Shown here in pieces: positions 30,854 through 39,940 of a stretch of DNA of 41,630 bases. The translations under genes and the position numbers were made by a program. Position 1 is the first letter of the stretch. The number at the start of each line of letters is the position of its first letter. The stretch comes from a virus. The notes beneath the pieces were generated by a model, which was not told the origin of the DNA, did no database searches, and worked only from the letters and a program-made list of their open reading frames with translations. The stretch lies in IMG/VR virus record IMGVR_UViG_3300009537_004351, positions 1 through 41,630 of that record; one strand, 5' to 3'.

Positions 30854-31876
30854 ATGGCTCAGAACTATGACTCGGTAGATTTAAATGAACTTCTTGAAGA
30901 AGTTAATCGTCTTAATTCCTCTGGGGATGGCGGTGCTTCTGATTATTTAAATAATTTTGTACAAATGCCTGATAAAGAAGGCTTTGTTGTTGTTAGAATT
31001 CTTCCTCCTGTCAAGGGTAAGAAGCTTTATTGTGCTACTAGAACACATCGTCTTGGCACGTCAACTCGACCTCGTAATCTTCACTGTCCGCGTGAGCTAA
31101 CAACTATAAATAAGCGGGTAATGTGGTTAGATGTTGATAGAAAGAGACCTTGCCCTGTTTGTAAATATTGTAGGGAATTATGGGATGAATCGGAACTGGA
31201 AGAAACAGACAAGCAACATTCCGAAGAACTAAAGGACCTCTATAGAAAAATTAAGGCTATGGAGCGGTATTATTATAATGCTATAGTCCGTCAGGAAGTG
31301 AATAGGAGTACTGGTGCAACGGAAGTAAATGTAGGTCCTAAGATTTTATCTGTAGGGAAGACTTTACACGAAAGAATTGTTCGTGCTCTTGTTGGAAATC
31401 CTGATACTGATGAAAAGCCCATCCGTCCTAATGTCCTTGATTTTAAGGAAGGTCGTGACTTCAAGATTATCAAGAAGATTCGATCTACGGGCAAGAATAA
31501 ATGGGGCAATTATGATGCATCGGTTTTCCTAGACCCATCTCCATTAGGGAATCCAGATGAGATAAAAGAGTGGCTGGCAAATATGCATGACGTTGCTGCA
31601 CTGAGAGTTGTCAAGTCTAATGAAGATATAAAGGTTGAACTTCAGAAGTATCTTGGCATTATATCTCAAGATGAAGATGATGATACAGATTATAATCCTG
31701 CCGATTTCCAAAAGTCTGTTCAAACTCTTGAGCAACAGGTAGATCAAGCTAAAACAGCTTCATTACCTCCTGTCACCGAAGAGAAAAGTCTTGAAGAAAG
31801 ATTAGAAGATGCCGTGTCTGGTGAGGATATGCCACTCGATGCAGATGAAATTCTAGAAGAATTACGAAACGTCTAG
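30854..31876 (+). CDS. gp32-like single-stranded DNA-binding protein
   Basis: 340 residues (T4 gp32: 301). The start of the OB-fold core EGFVVVRILPPVKGKKLY, a zinc site with LHCPREL and CPVCKYC at about 75-106, and RYYYNAIVRQEV are characteristic of T4-like gp32. The C-terminal 70 residues are strongly acidic (Asp/Glu clusters), as required for partner contacts in gp32. It coats single-stranded DNA for UvsX, UvsY and the polymerase. Preceded by its own promoter and followed by a perfect terminator, so it forms a monocistronic unit with high expected expression. Confidence 0.9.
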   Translation: MAQNYDSVDLNELLEEVNRLNSSGDGGASDYLNNFVQMPDKEGFVVVRILPPVKGKKLYCATRTHRLGTSTRPRNLHCPRELTTINKRVMWLDVDRKRPCPVCKYCRELWDESELEETDKQHSEELKDLYRKIKAMERYYYNAIVRQEVNRSTGATEVNVGPKILSVGKTLHERIVRALVGNPDTDEKPIRPNVLDFKEGRDFKIIKKIRSTGKNKWGNYDASVFLDPSPLGNPDEIKEWLANMHDVAALRVVKSNEDIKVELQKYLGIISQDEDDDTDYNPADFQKSVQTLEQQVDQAKTASLPPVTEEKSLEERLEDAVSGEDMPLDADEILEELRNV

Positions 31877-31883
31877 CCTTACC

Positions 31884-31912
31884 GCCCCGACTTCGGTCGG
31901 GGCACTTTTTTT
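31884..31912 (+). terminator. Intrinsic terminator with TTCG tetraloop
   Basis: GCCCCGAC, TTCG loop, GTCGGGGC, then a T run at 31906-31912. It separates gp32 from the recombinase gene. Confidence 0.93.
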
Positions 31913-31929
31913 ACACTTTGAGGAGACTT

Positions 31930-33102
31930 ATGCCTAAACAGAAGAAAAATGACGATCTATTTGCGGAGTTAGCCGAGGATTTTGGCGGTGAAGTTTTAAA
32001 TGCCATTCCACCAGTAAAGTTCTTTGTAGATACAGGTAATCTTGCTTTAAATTATATTTGTAGTGGTAAGTTCATGGGAGGTGGTGTTCCTGCTGGGAAG
32101 ATTATAGAATTATATGGACCTGAATCATCAGGCAAGAGTTTGTGGGGCATGAACATATTAAGGGGCACACAAGCCATTGGTGGTATCCCAGTTCATCTGG
32201 ACTGTGAAAACGCTGTAAATAGTGAGTTTGCAGCTAAGGCGAGTCACATTGATTTGTCGAAGATAGTAAGATTTGCTCCAGATTGTTTAGAAGCAGTATT
32301 TGCTAAAATTTTTAACATTATTCGTAAGGTTAGAGAGAAGGATACTGAACGTCCATTAGTGTTCGTTTATGATAGTATTGCAGTTTCGCCAAGTGAAAGA
32401 GAATTAAGAGAAACAACTGTGTCAGAGAATCCAACTCCTACTGAGTGGAAACAAAAGGTTGGTTCCAAGGAGCAGCCAGGAGAAAGAGCCAAGATTATCA
32501 ACAGAGAGCTTCGTAAATTGGAAGCTTTGCTGGAGAAGAACAATGCTACACTTGTGGTTATGAACCAAACACGTAAAAAAATAGGTGTATTTATGGGTTC
32601 GGATGAGACAACTACAAGTGGCGAGGCTTTGAAATTTTATGCAGGTTTGAGATTAAGAACTTCGACTCAGAAAAAGATCGATAATAAAAAATTAGGGACA
32701 CTTATTGGGGTTAATTTAAAAATAAAGAATGTTAAAAATAGAATATTCAGGCCTTTTGCTGAAGTAGAGGGAGTTCAGCTTTATTTTGAAAAAGGTGTTA
32801 ATCCATTAAGTGGTCTTTTAACTTGCTTGGAACAGGCTGAAAGAATTGAAAAAGTTAGCAATGGAGTGTATAAAGTATTGGAACCTTGGGCTGCTGGGCA
32901 GGAAATAAAGTTTAGGGGTAGTAAGGCTAGAAATGATGTTGATGCCGAAACTTTGTTGAAATGTCCAGCTTTGATAGACGCTAAAGATGAACAAGAAGTT
33001 AAGGACTATCTTGCTTTATTTGGCGAAGCAATTGATCAAGGAATGAGCGAAGATGTTGAAGAAATTGATGTTGAAAGGGGCGAAGGGGAGTTCATGGATT
33101 AG
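31930..33102 (+). CDS. uvsX: UvsX/RecA recombinase
   Basis: 390 residues from ATG 31930, preceded by AGGAG at 31921-31925 (a TTG at 31918 is in frame but not needed). Walker A GPESSGKS at 63-70 follows the G-x-x-P-A-G-K-I-I-E-L-Y strand; a Walker B-like LVFVYDSIAVSP, an NQTRKKIGV segment and SGEALKFYAGLRL are RecA-type. It forms filaments on single-stranded DNA for recombination-dependent replication, with the UvsY-like and gp32-like proteins. Acidic tail. Convergent with the gene ending at 33099. Confidence 0.93.
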   Translation: MPKQKKNDDLFAELAEDFGGEVLNAIPPVKFFVDTGNLALNYICSGKFMGGGVPAGKIIELYGPESSGKSLWGMNILRGTQAIGGIPVHLDCENAVNSEFAAKASHIDLSKIVRFAPDCLEAVFAKIFNIIRKVREKDTERPLVFVYDSIAVSPSERELRETTVSENPTPTEWKQKVGSKEQPGERAKIINRELRKLEALLEKNNATLVVMNQTRKKIGVFMGSDETTTSGEALKFYAGLRLRTSTQKKIDNKKLGTLIGVNLKIKNVKNRIFRPFAEVEGVQLYFEKGVNPLSGLLTCLEQAERIEKVSNGVYKVLEPWAAGQEIKFRGSKARNDVDAETLLKCPALIDAKDEQEVKDYLALFGEAIDQGMSEDVEEIDVERGEGEFMD

Positions 33103-33575
33103 ACCATCTTATATTTTCCACCGCCTATTTTGATAATCTCATATCCGTCTTTTTCTAGCTTCTCCTTGACCATTCTTACGTGATTGCACAAACAGGCGGT
33201 TGTTAATTTCTTACCTTTAAATGTCTTCTTTAATTCTTTCAGTGATACTATTTTCCCAGCTAAGAACTGATCTCTTATATGATCTCTAATTTTTATTGCA
33301 TTTTGCAGGATATTTTGTCTAAGTTTCCTTTTTTGTTTAATCCTTACTTCTAGTAATTCATAATCTGCTTTCATTTTATATGTTTTATCGCAGAGTGCAG
33401 GAGCTAGTTCTGCCAATTCTAAAATTTCAACGTCTTTGGTTTTGACCACTGATATTTCGGCATTAAAGAGTTTTGAGAACTCTATTAGTTGATTATAATT
33501 TCTTATATGTGTGAACAGTTGGCGTTCATCTTTGGTTTTGATCATTAAGCATTTAGAAGATTTTTTGACCGTCAT
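33099..33575 (-). CDS. Hypothetical protein with winged-helix-like C-terminus
   Basis: 158 residues (or 148 from the ATG at 33545, which begins MIKTKDERQLFTH). The C-terminal part IVSLKELKKTFKGKKLTTACLCNHV followed by a Gly-rich hairpin (IIKIGGGKYKMV) has the helix-turn-helix plus wing layout. The N-terminal half has a beta-rich start and a long charged helix. A regulatory or DNA-associated role is plausible but unproven. The only minus-strand gene between 28 and 39 kb; converges with the recombinase gene. Confidence 0.72.
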   Translation of the reverse strand: MTVKKSSKCLMIKTKDERQLFTHIRNYNQLIEFSKLFNAEISVVKTKDVEILELAELAPALCDKTYKMKADYELLEVRIKQKRKLRQNILQNAIKIRDHIRDQFLAGKIVSLKELKKTFKGKKLTTACLCNHVRMVKEKLEKDGYEIIKIGGGKYKMV

Positions 33576-33620
33576 TTAGCCCTCAGCATTAAAATTGAAA
33601 TTAATATTAATGTTTTTGTG

Positions 33621-33649
33621 TTGAAAAGTCAATTTATTTTTGTTAAAGT
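33621..33649 (+). promoter_or_regulatory. Promoter giving a leaderless amidoligase transcript
   Basis: TTGAAA at 33621-33626, 17-base spacer, TAAAGT at 33644-33649. The expected start seven bases later is base 33656, the A of the ATG. No ribosome site is present. Confidence 0.5.
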
Positions 33650-33655
33650 TTAAAA

Positions 33656-34651
33656 ATGATTTATTTTGATTCTTGTCGGAGATTTGGGGTAGAGATTGAA
33701 ATTAATGCTTTTGATGGAAAAAGCAAGCCCGATTTTGATGGACTTCCTGACGGAATCTACTATGTAGGAAATTTAGTTTTACAGACAGTTAAAGATTATG
33801 TTGAAGTTAGGAGATGGGGTCATACAAATTGGGAAAAAACGAATGGTTATTGGGTGGTTAAACCAGATCATAGTTGTGGAATAGAGATTTGTTCTCCAGT
33901 TTTAAAAGGTTGGCATGGATTAAAAGAAGTTTGTAAAGTTTCAGATGCTCTGGCAAAAAACAATAAAATTAAAGCTGATTCTCGCTGTTCATTTCATCTT
34001 CATGTTAATATATCTGATTTTACTGTAGAACAATTAGCCAATATCTTAAGGTTGTGGATTAAGTGCGAACCTGTCTTTATGGATGCGGTTCCAGATTATA
34101 GGAAAAATAATAAATATTGTCAGTTTATAGGTTTGTGGGATTGGCTTCAGCACGATAGTATCTTATCTTCAGAAGAATTGGTAGAATTATTAGGGAGGAT
34201 TAAATATACAACATTAAACACTTATCAGATATTCAGGGGTAAGCGATCTACTATAGAATTTAGAATTCCAGAAAATACAGTTTGTCTTAATGCTTATGAT
34301 ATTAAAAATTGGGTTAGACTTCTAATTTATTTTACAGAGAAGGCAAAAGACATACGATCAAAAGATTTTTCTTGGCTTGATCCAAATGAGGTTTTCGTGT
34401 TGTTGGGATTTGATAGGTCGGATTTGTCGGAAGCCATGCTACAGGTAAAGAATTGGTTTTTAGCCAAACTATTATCTAATATAAAATCTGGAATGAAGGG
34501 TGCGTTTTCTATGAAAGGACGCAGATATGCAGCAAGGCAAATTCTTGCGATAACTAAGGAGAATATGGAATTAAGTGATTGGAAATTTTGGGAAATTTTA
34601 AAACCTAAGGATATAACGAATCAGGTCTATAGTGATAAGTATAAACTTTAG
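33656..34651 (+). CDS. Amidoligase-like protein (glutamine synthetase fold)
   Basis: 331 residues. FGVEIEIN at 10-17, PDHSCGIEICSPV at 70-82, CSFHLHVNISDFT at 111-123 and STIEFRIPEN near 196-205 are the metal/ATP-binding strands of the putative amidoligase family, which is related to glutamine synthetase and forms amide bonds to peptides or proteins. Bacterial and phage members often sit beside glutamine amidotransferase or cyclotransferase genes; none is seen here. It might modify peptidoglycan, host protein or a phage metabolite. Promoter immediately upstream gives a leaderless transcript. Confidence 0.8.
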   Translation: MIYFDSCRRFGVEIEINAFDGKSKPDFDGLPDGIYYVGNLVLQTVKDYVEVRRWGHTNWEKTNGYWVVKPDHSCGIEICSPVLKGWHGLKEVCKVSDALAKNNKIKADSRCSFHLHVNISDFTVEQLANILRLWIKCEPVFMDAVPDYRKNNKYCQFIGLWDWLQHDSILSSEELVELLGRIKYTTLNTYQIFRGKRSTIEFRIPENTVCLNAYDIKNWVRLLIYFTEKAKDIRSKDFSWLDPNEVFVLLGFDRSDLSEAMLQVKNWFLAKLLSNIKSGMKGAFSMKGRRYAARQILAITKENMELSDWKFWEILKPKDITNQVYSDKYKL

Positions 34652-34658
34652 TTCATTA

Positions 34659-34672
34659 ACTCTATATAGAGT
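34659..34672. promoter_or_regulatory. 14-base palindrome before the next gene
   Basis: ACTCTATATAGAGT is a perfect inverted repeat eight bases before the ATG at 34681. Either an operator, or a TATATA-type box like those of the left arm. Confidence 0.45.
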
Positions 34673-34680
34673 GGGGTAGT

Positions 34681-35139
34681 ATGAATCCATTTCACAGGAA
34701 CCTAAAGGATTTGGTTAAACAGATAAAATCATTTGCTGATTTTTTGATGCCTTATAATTATCCACAGGCACCTCAATCTGATGAAGATGATATTTGCATT
34801 CTAAAAACCAATGAAGTTTATATTGATGGGTATAGTTTAATACTTTACTTTAATAAGGCGGAGTTTGTTGATTGTTATGCTGAAAGTTTGCAGATAAGTG
34901 GAAAATATTTTCCTTTCTTACCCTTTTCTCTTGTTTGTAAGATAGGCAAGGCTTTTCTTGGTGATGAATGTTTGGCTTTAGCTGAAGTGATTAGAGATAG
35001 TAGGAAGATTTATTGTTGGAACCTTTTGACTACGAAGGTTGGGAAGCCAGTATCAAATCCTTATTATGGTAACAACCTCAGGAATTATGAGGGGTTGGAA
35101 TATAATTATTTAAATCCTAAGGAAGTAACTTTTTATTAG
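34681..35139 (+). CDS. Hypothetical protein
   Basis: 152 residues, no recognised motif. Contains a beta-rich middle (EVYIDGYSLILYFNKAEFVD) and a C-terminal Tyr/Asn-rich piece (SNPYYGNNLRNYEGLEYNY). GGGG just upstream could serve as a weak ribosome site. It follows the amidoligase-like gene by 29 bases and may be its partner, but nothing in the sequence proves it. Confidence 0.7.
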   Translation: MNPFHRNLKDLVKQIKSFADFLMPYNYPQAPQSDEDDICILKTNEVYIDGYSLILYFNKAEFVDCYAESLQISGKYFPFLPFSLVCKIGKAFLGDECLALAEVIRDSRKIYCWNLLTTKVGKPVSNPYYGNNLRNYEGLEYNYLNPKEVTFY

Positions 35140-35190
35140 AATTGACAAATATATAGATTACAGTTCTCTTTCATTTCAGTGAGGTTCAGG

Positions 35191-35490
35191 ATGACAAATC
35201 GAAAGATTCAAGCGTTACTAATTAATCACTTACAAAAACACGGTTCTGTGGAGCTTTTGTTGCCAAGTAATATAACTGTTGAGATTGGTGTTAATCAGCT
35301 TGATAGAAACGGTGATTTGGTAAATGTTGATGATTATTGTTGGGTGACAACAAGCCAACAAGATAAAATGACGATTCTAGATTCCTACAATCTTGGTTTA
35401 AGATATTCTCATGATCAAAGGATGGTCTTACTTGAAGATGTATTTACTAATGAAGAAGGGGAAGAGATAAAAAGACTAGACGTGGTTTAG
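35191..35490 (+). CDS. Small hypothetical protein
   Basis: 99 residues from ATG 35191, with GAGG six bases upstream; a GTG at 35179 in the same frame is rejected because it would place the ribosome site inside the gene. A helix with an LQKHGSVELLLP segment is followed by beta-like parts. Not recognised. Confidence 0.7.
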   Translation: MTNRKIQALLINHLQKHGSVELLLPSNITVEIGVNQLDRNGDLVNVDDYCWVTTSQQDKMTILDSYNLGLRYSHDQRMVLLEDVFTNEEGEEIKRLDVV

Positions 35491-35537
35491 CCTTTTTATT
35501 ATAATTTTGTTTTTAGGCTTCTGTATGAGGTATTAAA

Positions 35538-35798
35538 ATGAAGAAGTTTGAGTCGGTTATTAGGACTTACCTATCTGGTTTGTCATTTGATGAGTTAAGA
35601 TTTTTAGCTATTAGATTTACAGACCGTATAGGTTCTGATATAGCAGAAGTGACTGAATTTCTGTCTAAATCTCCAGAAATGGATAGATTTCTGTTGACGG
35701 CCAGGAATGCAGAGGAATTTTATGATATGCTTGATTTAATTCATACTTACGTAGAAAAAGAATTTTATAGAAGGACTCCTGAAGTTGTAGAAGCTTAG
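35538..35798 (+). CDS. Small hypothetical helical protein
   Basis: 86 residues with GAGG upstream. Three helices predicted, without motifs; aromatic residues in the C-terminal part suggest a compact domain. Not recognised. Followed by a perfect hairpin at 35811-35837. Confidence 0.7.
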   Translation: MKKFESVIRTYLSGLSFDELRFLAIRFTDRIGSDIAEVTEFLSKSPEMDRFLLTARNAEEFYDMLDLIHTYVEKEFYRRTPEVVEA

Positions 35799-35810
35799 GA
35801 AGTTTTGTAT

Positions 35811-35837
35811 AATGGGAGGGATTCTATCCCTCCCATT
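35811..35837 (+). terminator. Perfect hairpin, possible terminator
   Basis: AATGGGAGGGAT, three-base loop, ATCCCTCCCATT. The stem is very strong but lacks a T run (CAATTT follows), so it could be an mRNA-stabilising or processing element instead. Confidence 0.55.
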
Positions 35838-35856
35838 CAATTTATAAAGGTAAGGT

Positions 35857-38800
35857 ATGCCACCTCTCATTAAAGTAGGAGATCAACCTGAGCTTATTCC
35901 CACTAGTAAATTTCCATATGGCAAGTTCATTTTTGAAAATTTTAATCCAGTTCAGAGTCGATTATTTGAATTTTATGATAAAGATTATAATTGTATTATA
36001 GCAGCAGCCACTTCATCTGGCAAAACTGCAATTTCTGAAATGGTTCTCAGTTATGAAATAAGAATGAACAGGACAAAGGGAATTTATGTTTGTCCATTAA
36101 AAGCACTTGCACAAGAGAAATATGATGAGTGGACTTCAAAGAATCATCATTTTAATGATTTAAATATTTCTATTTGTACAGGTGATTATCAATTAACTGA
36201 GAGAAGGAAAAAGGAATTAGAAAATGCAGATTTGATTATAATGACTGCTGAAATGACAAACAGCAGAGTAAGAAATTTCAAGTCAGAAAAAAGTCAATTT
36301 TTAAAAGAAGTTGGGACACTTGTGGTGGACGAGTTACATCTTTTAGGTGTTCCAAATCGTGGTGACCATCTCGAAGTGGGTTTAATGAAGTTCACCGAGG
36401 TGAATCCATCTTGTAGAATAATTGGTCTGTCTGCCACAATGCCGAATGTAGATGAGATATCCAGTTGGACAAGTTATGTTCTCAATAAAAAACAGACAGT
36501 TCTTATCACTTCTAATTATCGTCCATGCCCACTTTACATACATTATGAAAAGTATGAAGAGGGTTTTAGTTATGATGAAAAAGAAAGGCAGAAAGTAAAT
36601 TTAGCATTAGAAATAGTTGAATATTATTCAGAAGATAAGTTTCTAATATTTGCTCATACTAAGAGAACTGGCAATATGATGAAAGAGGCGTTGATAGACT
36701 CTGGAATAAATGCTGAGTTTCACAATGCTGATTTAGGCAAAGCAGAAAGGATAAAATTAGAGAGCAAATTTAAAAATGATCCTAAGTTTAGAGTTATTAT
36801 AGCGACAAGTACTTTAGCGTGGGGTTGTTATAAATTTGGCAGTTTAATTCAAATGGCGTCTGGTGTATTGATTCCTGTAGAGGAAGTTACAGTTGGCGAT
36901 CATGTTTTGGCTTTTGATGGTAATGAGTTTAAATCCAAAAAAGTTTTAAGAGCGGCTGAAAAAACTGCAAAAATGGCTTACAAAATTACTTTGCAGACTG
37001 GAGAGGTATGCGAAGTTGATTCTGAACATATTTTTTATGGTGCAATTAGGAGAAATAGTCCTGATTGGATTTCTGTTAAGGATTTGAGAGTTGGTGATTT
37101 CTTAGCTGTCCCTAAAAGATTTTCGTTTAATGAAAATCTGGAATTTTCAGATTTAGGGTATGCTTTTGGATACAGTGCTGGAGATGGTTGTTTATGTATG
37201 TGTGGATTTCACGCAAATGGTGAAGCTAAGTATTCACTAGACATATGTGCTGGAAGTGAGGATGTCGAACATTTGCTTTATGTTAAAGACATTTTGTCTA
37301 AGGTTTTAGAATATCCAATTCCAGACATAAAAGAAGATAGCAATGGCGTGTGGCATATACGGTGTGAAGCCAAACAAGTTACCGATAGATTTTTAGGAAT
37401 AGTGTCCATTGGTCGCACAAAACATAAATTAACTGTTCCTATTTTCATACAGGAGAATAGATGTGTCCTTAGGAGTTATTTGAGTGGGTTATTTGATGCT
37501 GACGGCGGTGTGGTGAATCATAACAATGGTAATTTTTCTTTAGAATTGACAAGTATTAGTAAGGTTTTGATTTCTCAGGTGCAACAGCTTTTGCTTACAT
37601 TTGGGATCAGGTCTTCTATTGGCAGGAAGCGAGTTAAAAACACTATAATCAATGGTAGATTTCAATTTGCTAGAAGGAAATATATTTATCGTCTTAGAAT
37701 ATACAATCAATTTGCTAAAATCTTCGCTAATAAAATAGGATTTAAATTAGAAAGAAAAAGAAATGATCTTTTTAATTTCGTATTAAATGCCAACAGTTGT
37801 CATAATACAAAATCTATTATACCCGTAAGAGATTTGATAAAAATTCATGCTGATGCAAACGGCGTTTCTTCCACTACGATGTGTAATTCTGTTGGCAATA
37901 GAGCTTGGAGTATATTGAATGTAAAGGAGCTTACTCGATCTACGATAGAGAAGATATTGAAAAAGTTTCCTAAACATTCTAAGTTGAACGAAGTTTACAA
38001 TTCTGATTTGTTATGGTCTAAAGTAATAAAAGTAGAAAAGGTAAAAGGCGGTAAATTCAAAGAAATAGAAGTTGAAGATTTGAATTGTTATGTAGCTGGC
38101 GGTATTTTGTCTCATAATTGCAATCTTCCAGCAAGAAGAGTTATTATACTAGGAGTTCACCGTGGGCTTGAAGAAGTTGCTGTCTACGACATTTCCCAAA
38201 TGATAGGCAGGAGTGGCAGACCTACCTTTGATCCAGCAGGCGATGCCTATGTACTACTTCCTGAAAAAACATTTGATATGCATAAATTGAGATTGAAAAA
38301 ACCCAATATGATTACATCTCAAATGTTGGAACAGCAAGGTGGCCAATATAAAATACTAGCTTTTCATATTGTAAGCGAAATTCATCAAGAAAATATTCAA
38401 TCACGAGATGATGTTAAACATTGGTTCTCTCGTAGTCTTGCTTGCTGGCAGACAAGTGATATTCCTAAAGATATAGTGGATCATACACTCGATTCCCTGA
38501 AAAAGTGTGGAGCAGTTTGGGAAGAAGAAAACATACTCACTGCTACTTCAATAGGCAAAATTTCCAGTATGTTTTATTATTCTCCTTTCGATGTGTCTGA
38601 TTTAAAAAAGAACTTTAATTTACTTTTTGACGAACATAAGGAAGAAGATGATTACTGGCTGTCAATGGTATTAGGTAACTTAGATACTCATCGTTTTGGA
38701 ATAGTTAGTAGGAATGAAAGAGATGAAATGTATTCCTACGCTGTTAGATTGAACAATACTTTTGGTCAAGGAACTGTTTGGGAACCTGCCATTAAAGCCT

Positions 38801-39177
38801 CCTATGCCTATTATTTATTGTTAAATGGAAAAAGCAGTGTTCCCTTTGGCAGTCTTTGCCGAGGTTTTCAATTTGACTTCCCAAGATTATCACAAGTGTT
38901 AAAATCACTTGATGGGTATACAGGGAAGTGGGGAAAGAGAAAGTGGTTTGATGAACTTGAGCTTAGGATTAGGTATGGAGTCAAAGGTCATCTTGTTCGT
39001 CTTTGTCAATTACCAGATGTAGGTAAAGTAAGAGCCGTAAAGTTGTGGGATGCTGGTATATGTGATTTGATAGATGTTTTAAATAATCCAGTTAGGGTGC
39101 GGTCTATTCTAAAAATGAAGCCAGAAAAAATTGAAAACATCTTGGCAGAAGCTAAAAAGTTATCGTTTCTTTCTTAG
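35857..39177 (+). CDS. Ski2/Hel308-type SF2 helicase with in-frame intein
   Basis: 1106 residues as read, 675 after removal of a 431-residue intein. Helicase motifs: Walker A ATSSGKT at 51-57, DELH box in LVVDELHLLG, GLSATMPN, then motif V TSTLAWG continuing after the intein as CNLPARRVIILG, and motif VI QMIGRSGRPTFD. The C-terminal part contains a helix-hairpin-helix-like end (LCQLPDVGKVRAVKLWDAG), as in Hel308. It would act on replication forks or recombination intermediates. The last 18 bases overlap the minus-strand Cys-rich gene. Only with splicing does motif V become complete. Confidence 0.92.
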   Translation: MPPLIKVGDQPELIPTSKFPYGKFIFENFNPVQSRLFEFYDKDYNCIIAAATSSGKTAISEMVLSYEIRMNRTKGIYVCPLKALAQEKYDEWTSKNHHFNDLNISICTGDYQLTERRKKELENADLIIMTAEMTNSRVRNFKSEKSQFLKEVGTLVVDELHLLGVPNRGDHLEVGLMKFTEVNPSCRIIGLSATMPNVDEISSWTSYVLNKKQTVLITSNYRPCPLYIHYEKYEEGFSYDEKERQKVNLALEIVEYYSEDKFLIFAHTKRTGNMMKEALIDSGINAEFHNADLGKAERIKLESKFKNDPKFRVIIATSTLAWGCYKFGSLIQMASGVLIPVEEVTVGDHVLAFDGNEFKSKKVLRAAEKTAKMAYKITLQTGEVCEVDSEHIFYGAIRRNSPDWISVKDLRVGDFLAVPKRFSFNENLEFSDLGYAFGYSAGDGCLCMCGFHANGEAKYSLDICAGSEDVEHLLYVKDILSKVLEYPIPDIKEDSNGVWHIRCEAKQVTDRFLGIVSIGRTKHKLTVPIFIQENRCVLRSYLSGLFDADGGVVNHNNGNFSLELTSISKVLISQVQQLLLTFGIRSSIGRKRVKNTIINGRFQFARRKYIYRLRIYNQFAKIFANKIGFKLERKRNDLFNFVLNANSCHNTKSIIPVRDLIKIHADANGVSSTTMCNSVGNRAWSILNVKELTRSTIEKILKKFPKHSKLNEVYNSDLLWSKVIKVEKVKGGKFKEIEVEDLNCYVAGGILSHNCNLPARRVIILGVHRGLEEVAVYDISQMIGRSGRPTFDPAGDAYVLLPEKTFDMHKLRLKKPNMITSQMLEQQGGQYKILAFHIVSEIHQENIQSRDDVKHWFSRSLACWQTSDIPKDIVDHTLDSLKKCGAVWEEENILTATSIGKISSMFYYSPFDVSDLKKNFNLLFDEHKEEDDYWLSMVLGNLDTHRFGIVSRNERDEMYSYAVRLNNTFGQGTVWEPAIKASYAYYLLLNGKSSVPFGSLCRGFQFDFPRLSQVLKSLDGYTGKWGKRKWFDELELRIRYGVKGHLVRLCQLPDVGKVRAVKLWDAGICDLIDVLNNPVRVRSILKMKPEKIENILAEAKKLSFLS
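36826..38118 (+). mobile_element. Intein with LAGLIDADG homing endonuclease
   Basis: 431 codons, residues 324-754 of the helicase. Begins with Cys (CYKFGSLIQMASG), has the G-D-H-V-L-A-F-D block A pattern, two LAGLIDADG motifs (LGYAFGYSAGDG at 433-444, YLSGLFDADG at 541-550), and ends with CYVAGGILSHN followed by Cys755 of the host protein. Terminal His-Asn and +1 Cys are correct for splicing. It lies in motif V, a strongly conserved helicase site, as usual for inteins. Both endonuclease motifs keep their acidic residues, so homing may still work. Confidence 0.95.
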
Positions 39178-39921
39178 AAGTTTCTTCTTTCTATATTGAA
39201 CTCTTCTGATAAGCTCTAATTTGTCCATTACAATAATTGGTCTTCCTGTTCGTGGGTTTATCCTTAGCTTTCCAGTCATTGGATCAATTTTCCTTCTAAA
39301 TAGAGGTCTTTTCCTCATTGGGGCGAACCCTGTAGCAATTGTTGAATCAGTTGGACAACATCCTGGTTGAATTCCTATTGGTTCACATCGGCAGCATGGA
39401 TCAGCAGGATCGGAGCATATTGTTACTATGATCTCTTGAGCATCGCAAACAAATACAGGTGGCGGCAAACCATTAATTAGTACCGTAAAGGTCAAACAGC
39501 CTTCCAATTCAACTGTAGGTGGTGCTGTGACGTAGCCGTTGCCAACTGATAGGATTTTACCGTCACATATTTCTATACAACAGCATGGGCAATCCATGCC
39601 ACCACATTTAATTGGAACACAAACTGTTTGACAAGGAACTGAGCATGGAAGGGTAGCAGGCCCAAGTATGAATCTTCCGTCTGCCGAGAGTACTGGTTTA
39701 TCACTAAATTTAGGTATCTCTTGAGGCGGCGGTAGATTAAAAGGGCTAAATGGTAAATTAAAATCACAGCCTTCTGGATTTATGGTTGGATCAAATGGGC
39801 CACCACAGTCAAAAAGTACTGCGACTATACCAAAACAAGGTGGTGGACAGCACTTGCATTCGCAACCGCAAACACCACCTGAACCACGTTTGAAGGGGCC
39901 AGTGCAGCCAAAACTCATCAA
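39160..39921 (-). CDS. Cysteine- and proline-rich protein
   Basis: 253 residues with about 26 Cys, almost all in the first 190, many as CC, CPCCC or C-x-C (for example VCGCECKCCPPPC near 18-29). Gly/Pro-rich spacers alternate with beta-like stretches (CLTFTVLINGLPPPVFVC). The last 60 residues have no Cys and are very basic (RKRPLFRRKIDPMTGKLRIN, closing KKKLLRKKR). AAGGG lies nine bases before the ATG. It may be a disulfide- or metal-stabilised virion protein; the neighbouring plus-strand protein also has regularly spaced Cys. No signal peptide. Confidence 0.75.
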   Translation of the reverse strand: MMSFGCTGPFKRGSGGVCGCECKCCPPPCFGIVAVLFDCGGPFDPTINPEGCDFNLPFSPFNLPPPQEIPKFSDKPVLSADGRFILGPATLPCSVPCQTVCVPIKCGGMDCPCCCIEICDGKILSVGNGYVTAPPTVELEGCLTFTVLINGLPPPVFVCDAQEIIVTICSDPADPCCRCEPIGIQPGCCPTDSTIATGFAPMRKRPLFRRKIDPMTGKLRINPRTGRPIIVMDKLELIRRVQYRKKKLLRKKR

Positions 39922-39940
39922 AAAAGTCCCTTAATTCTCC

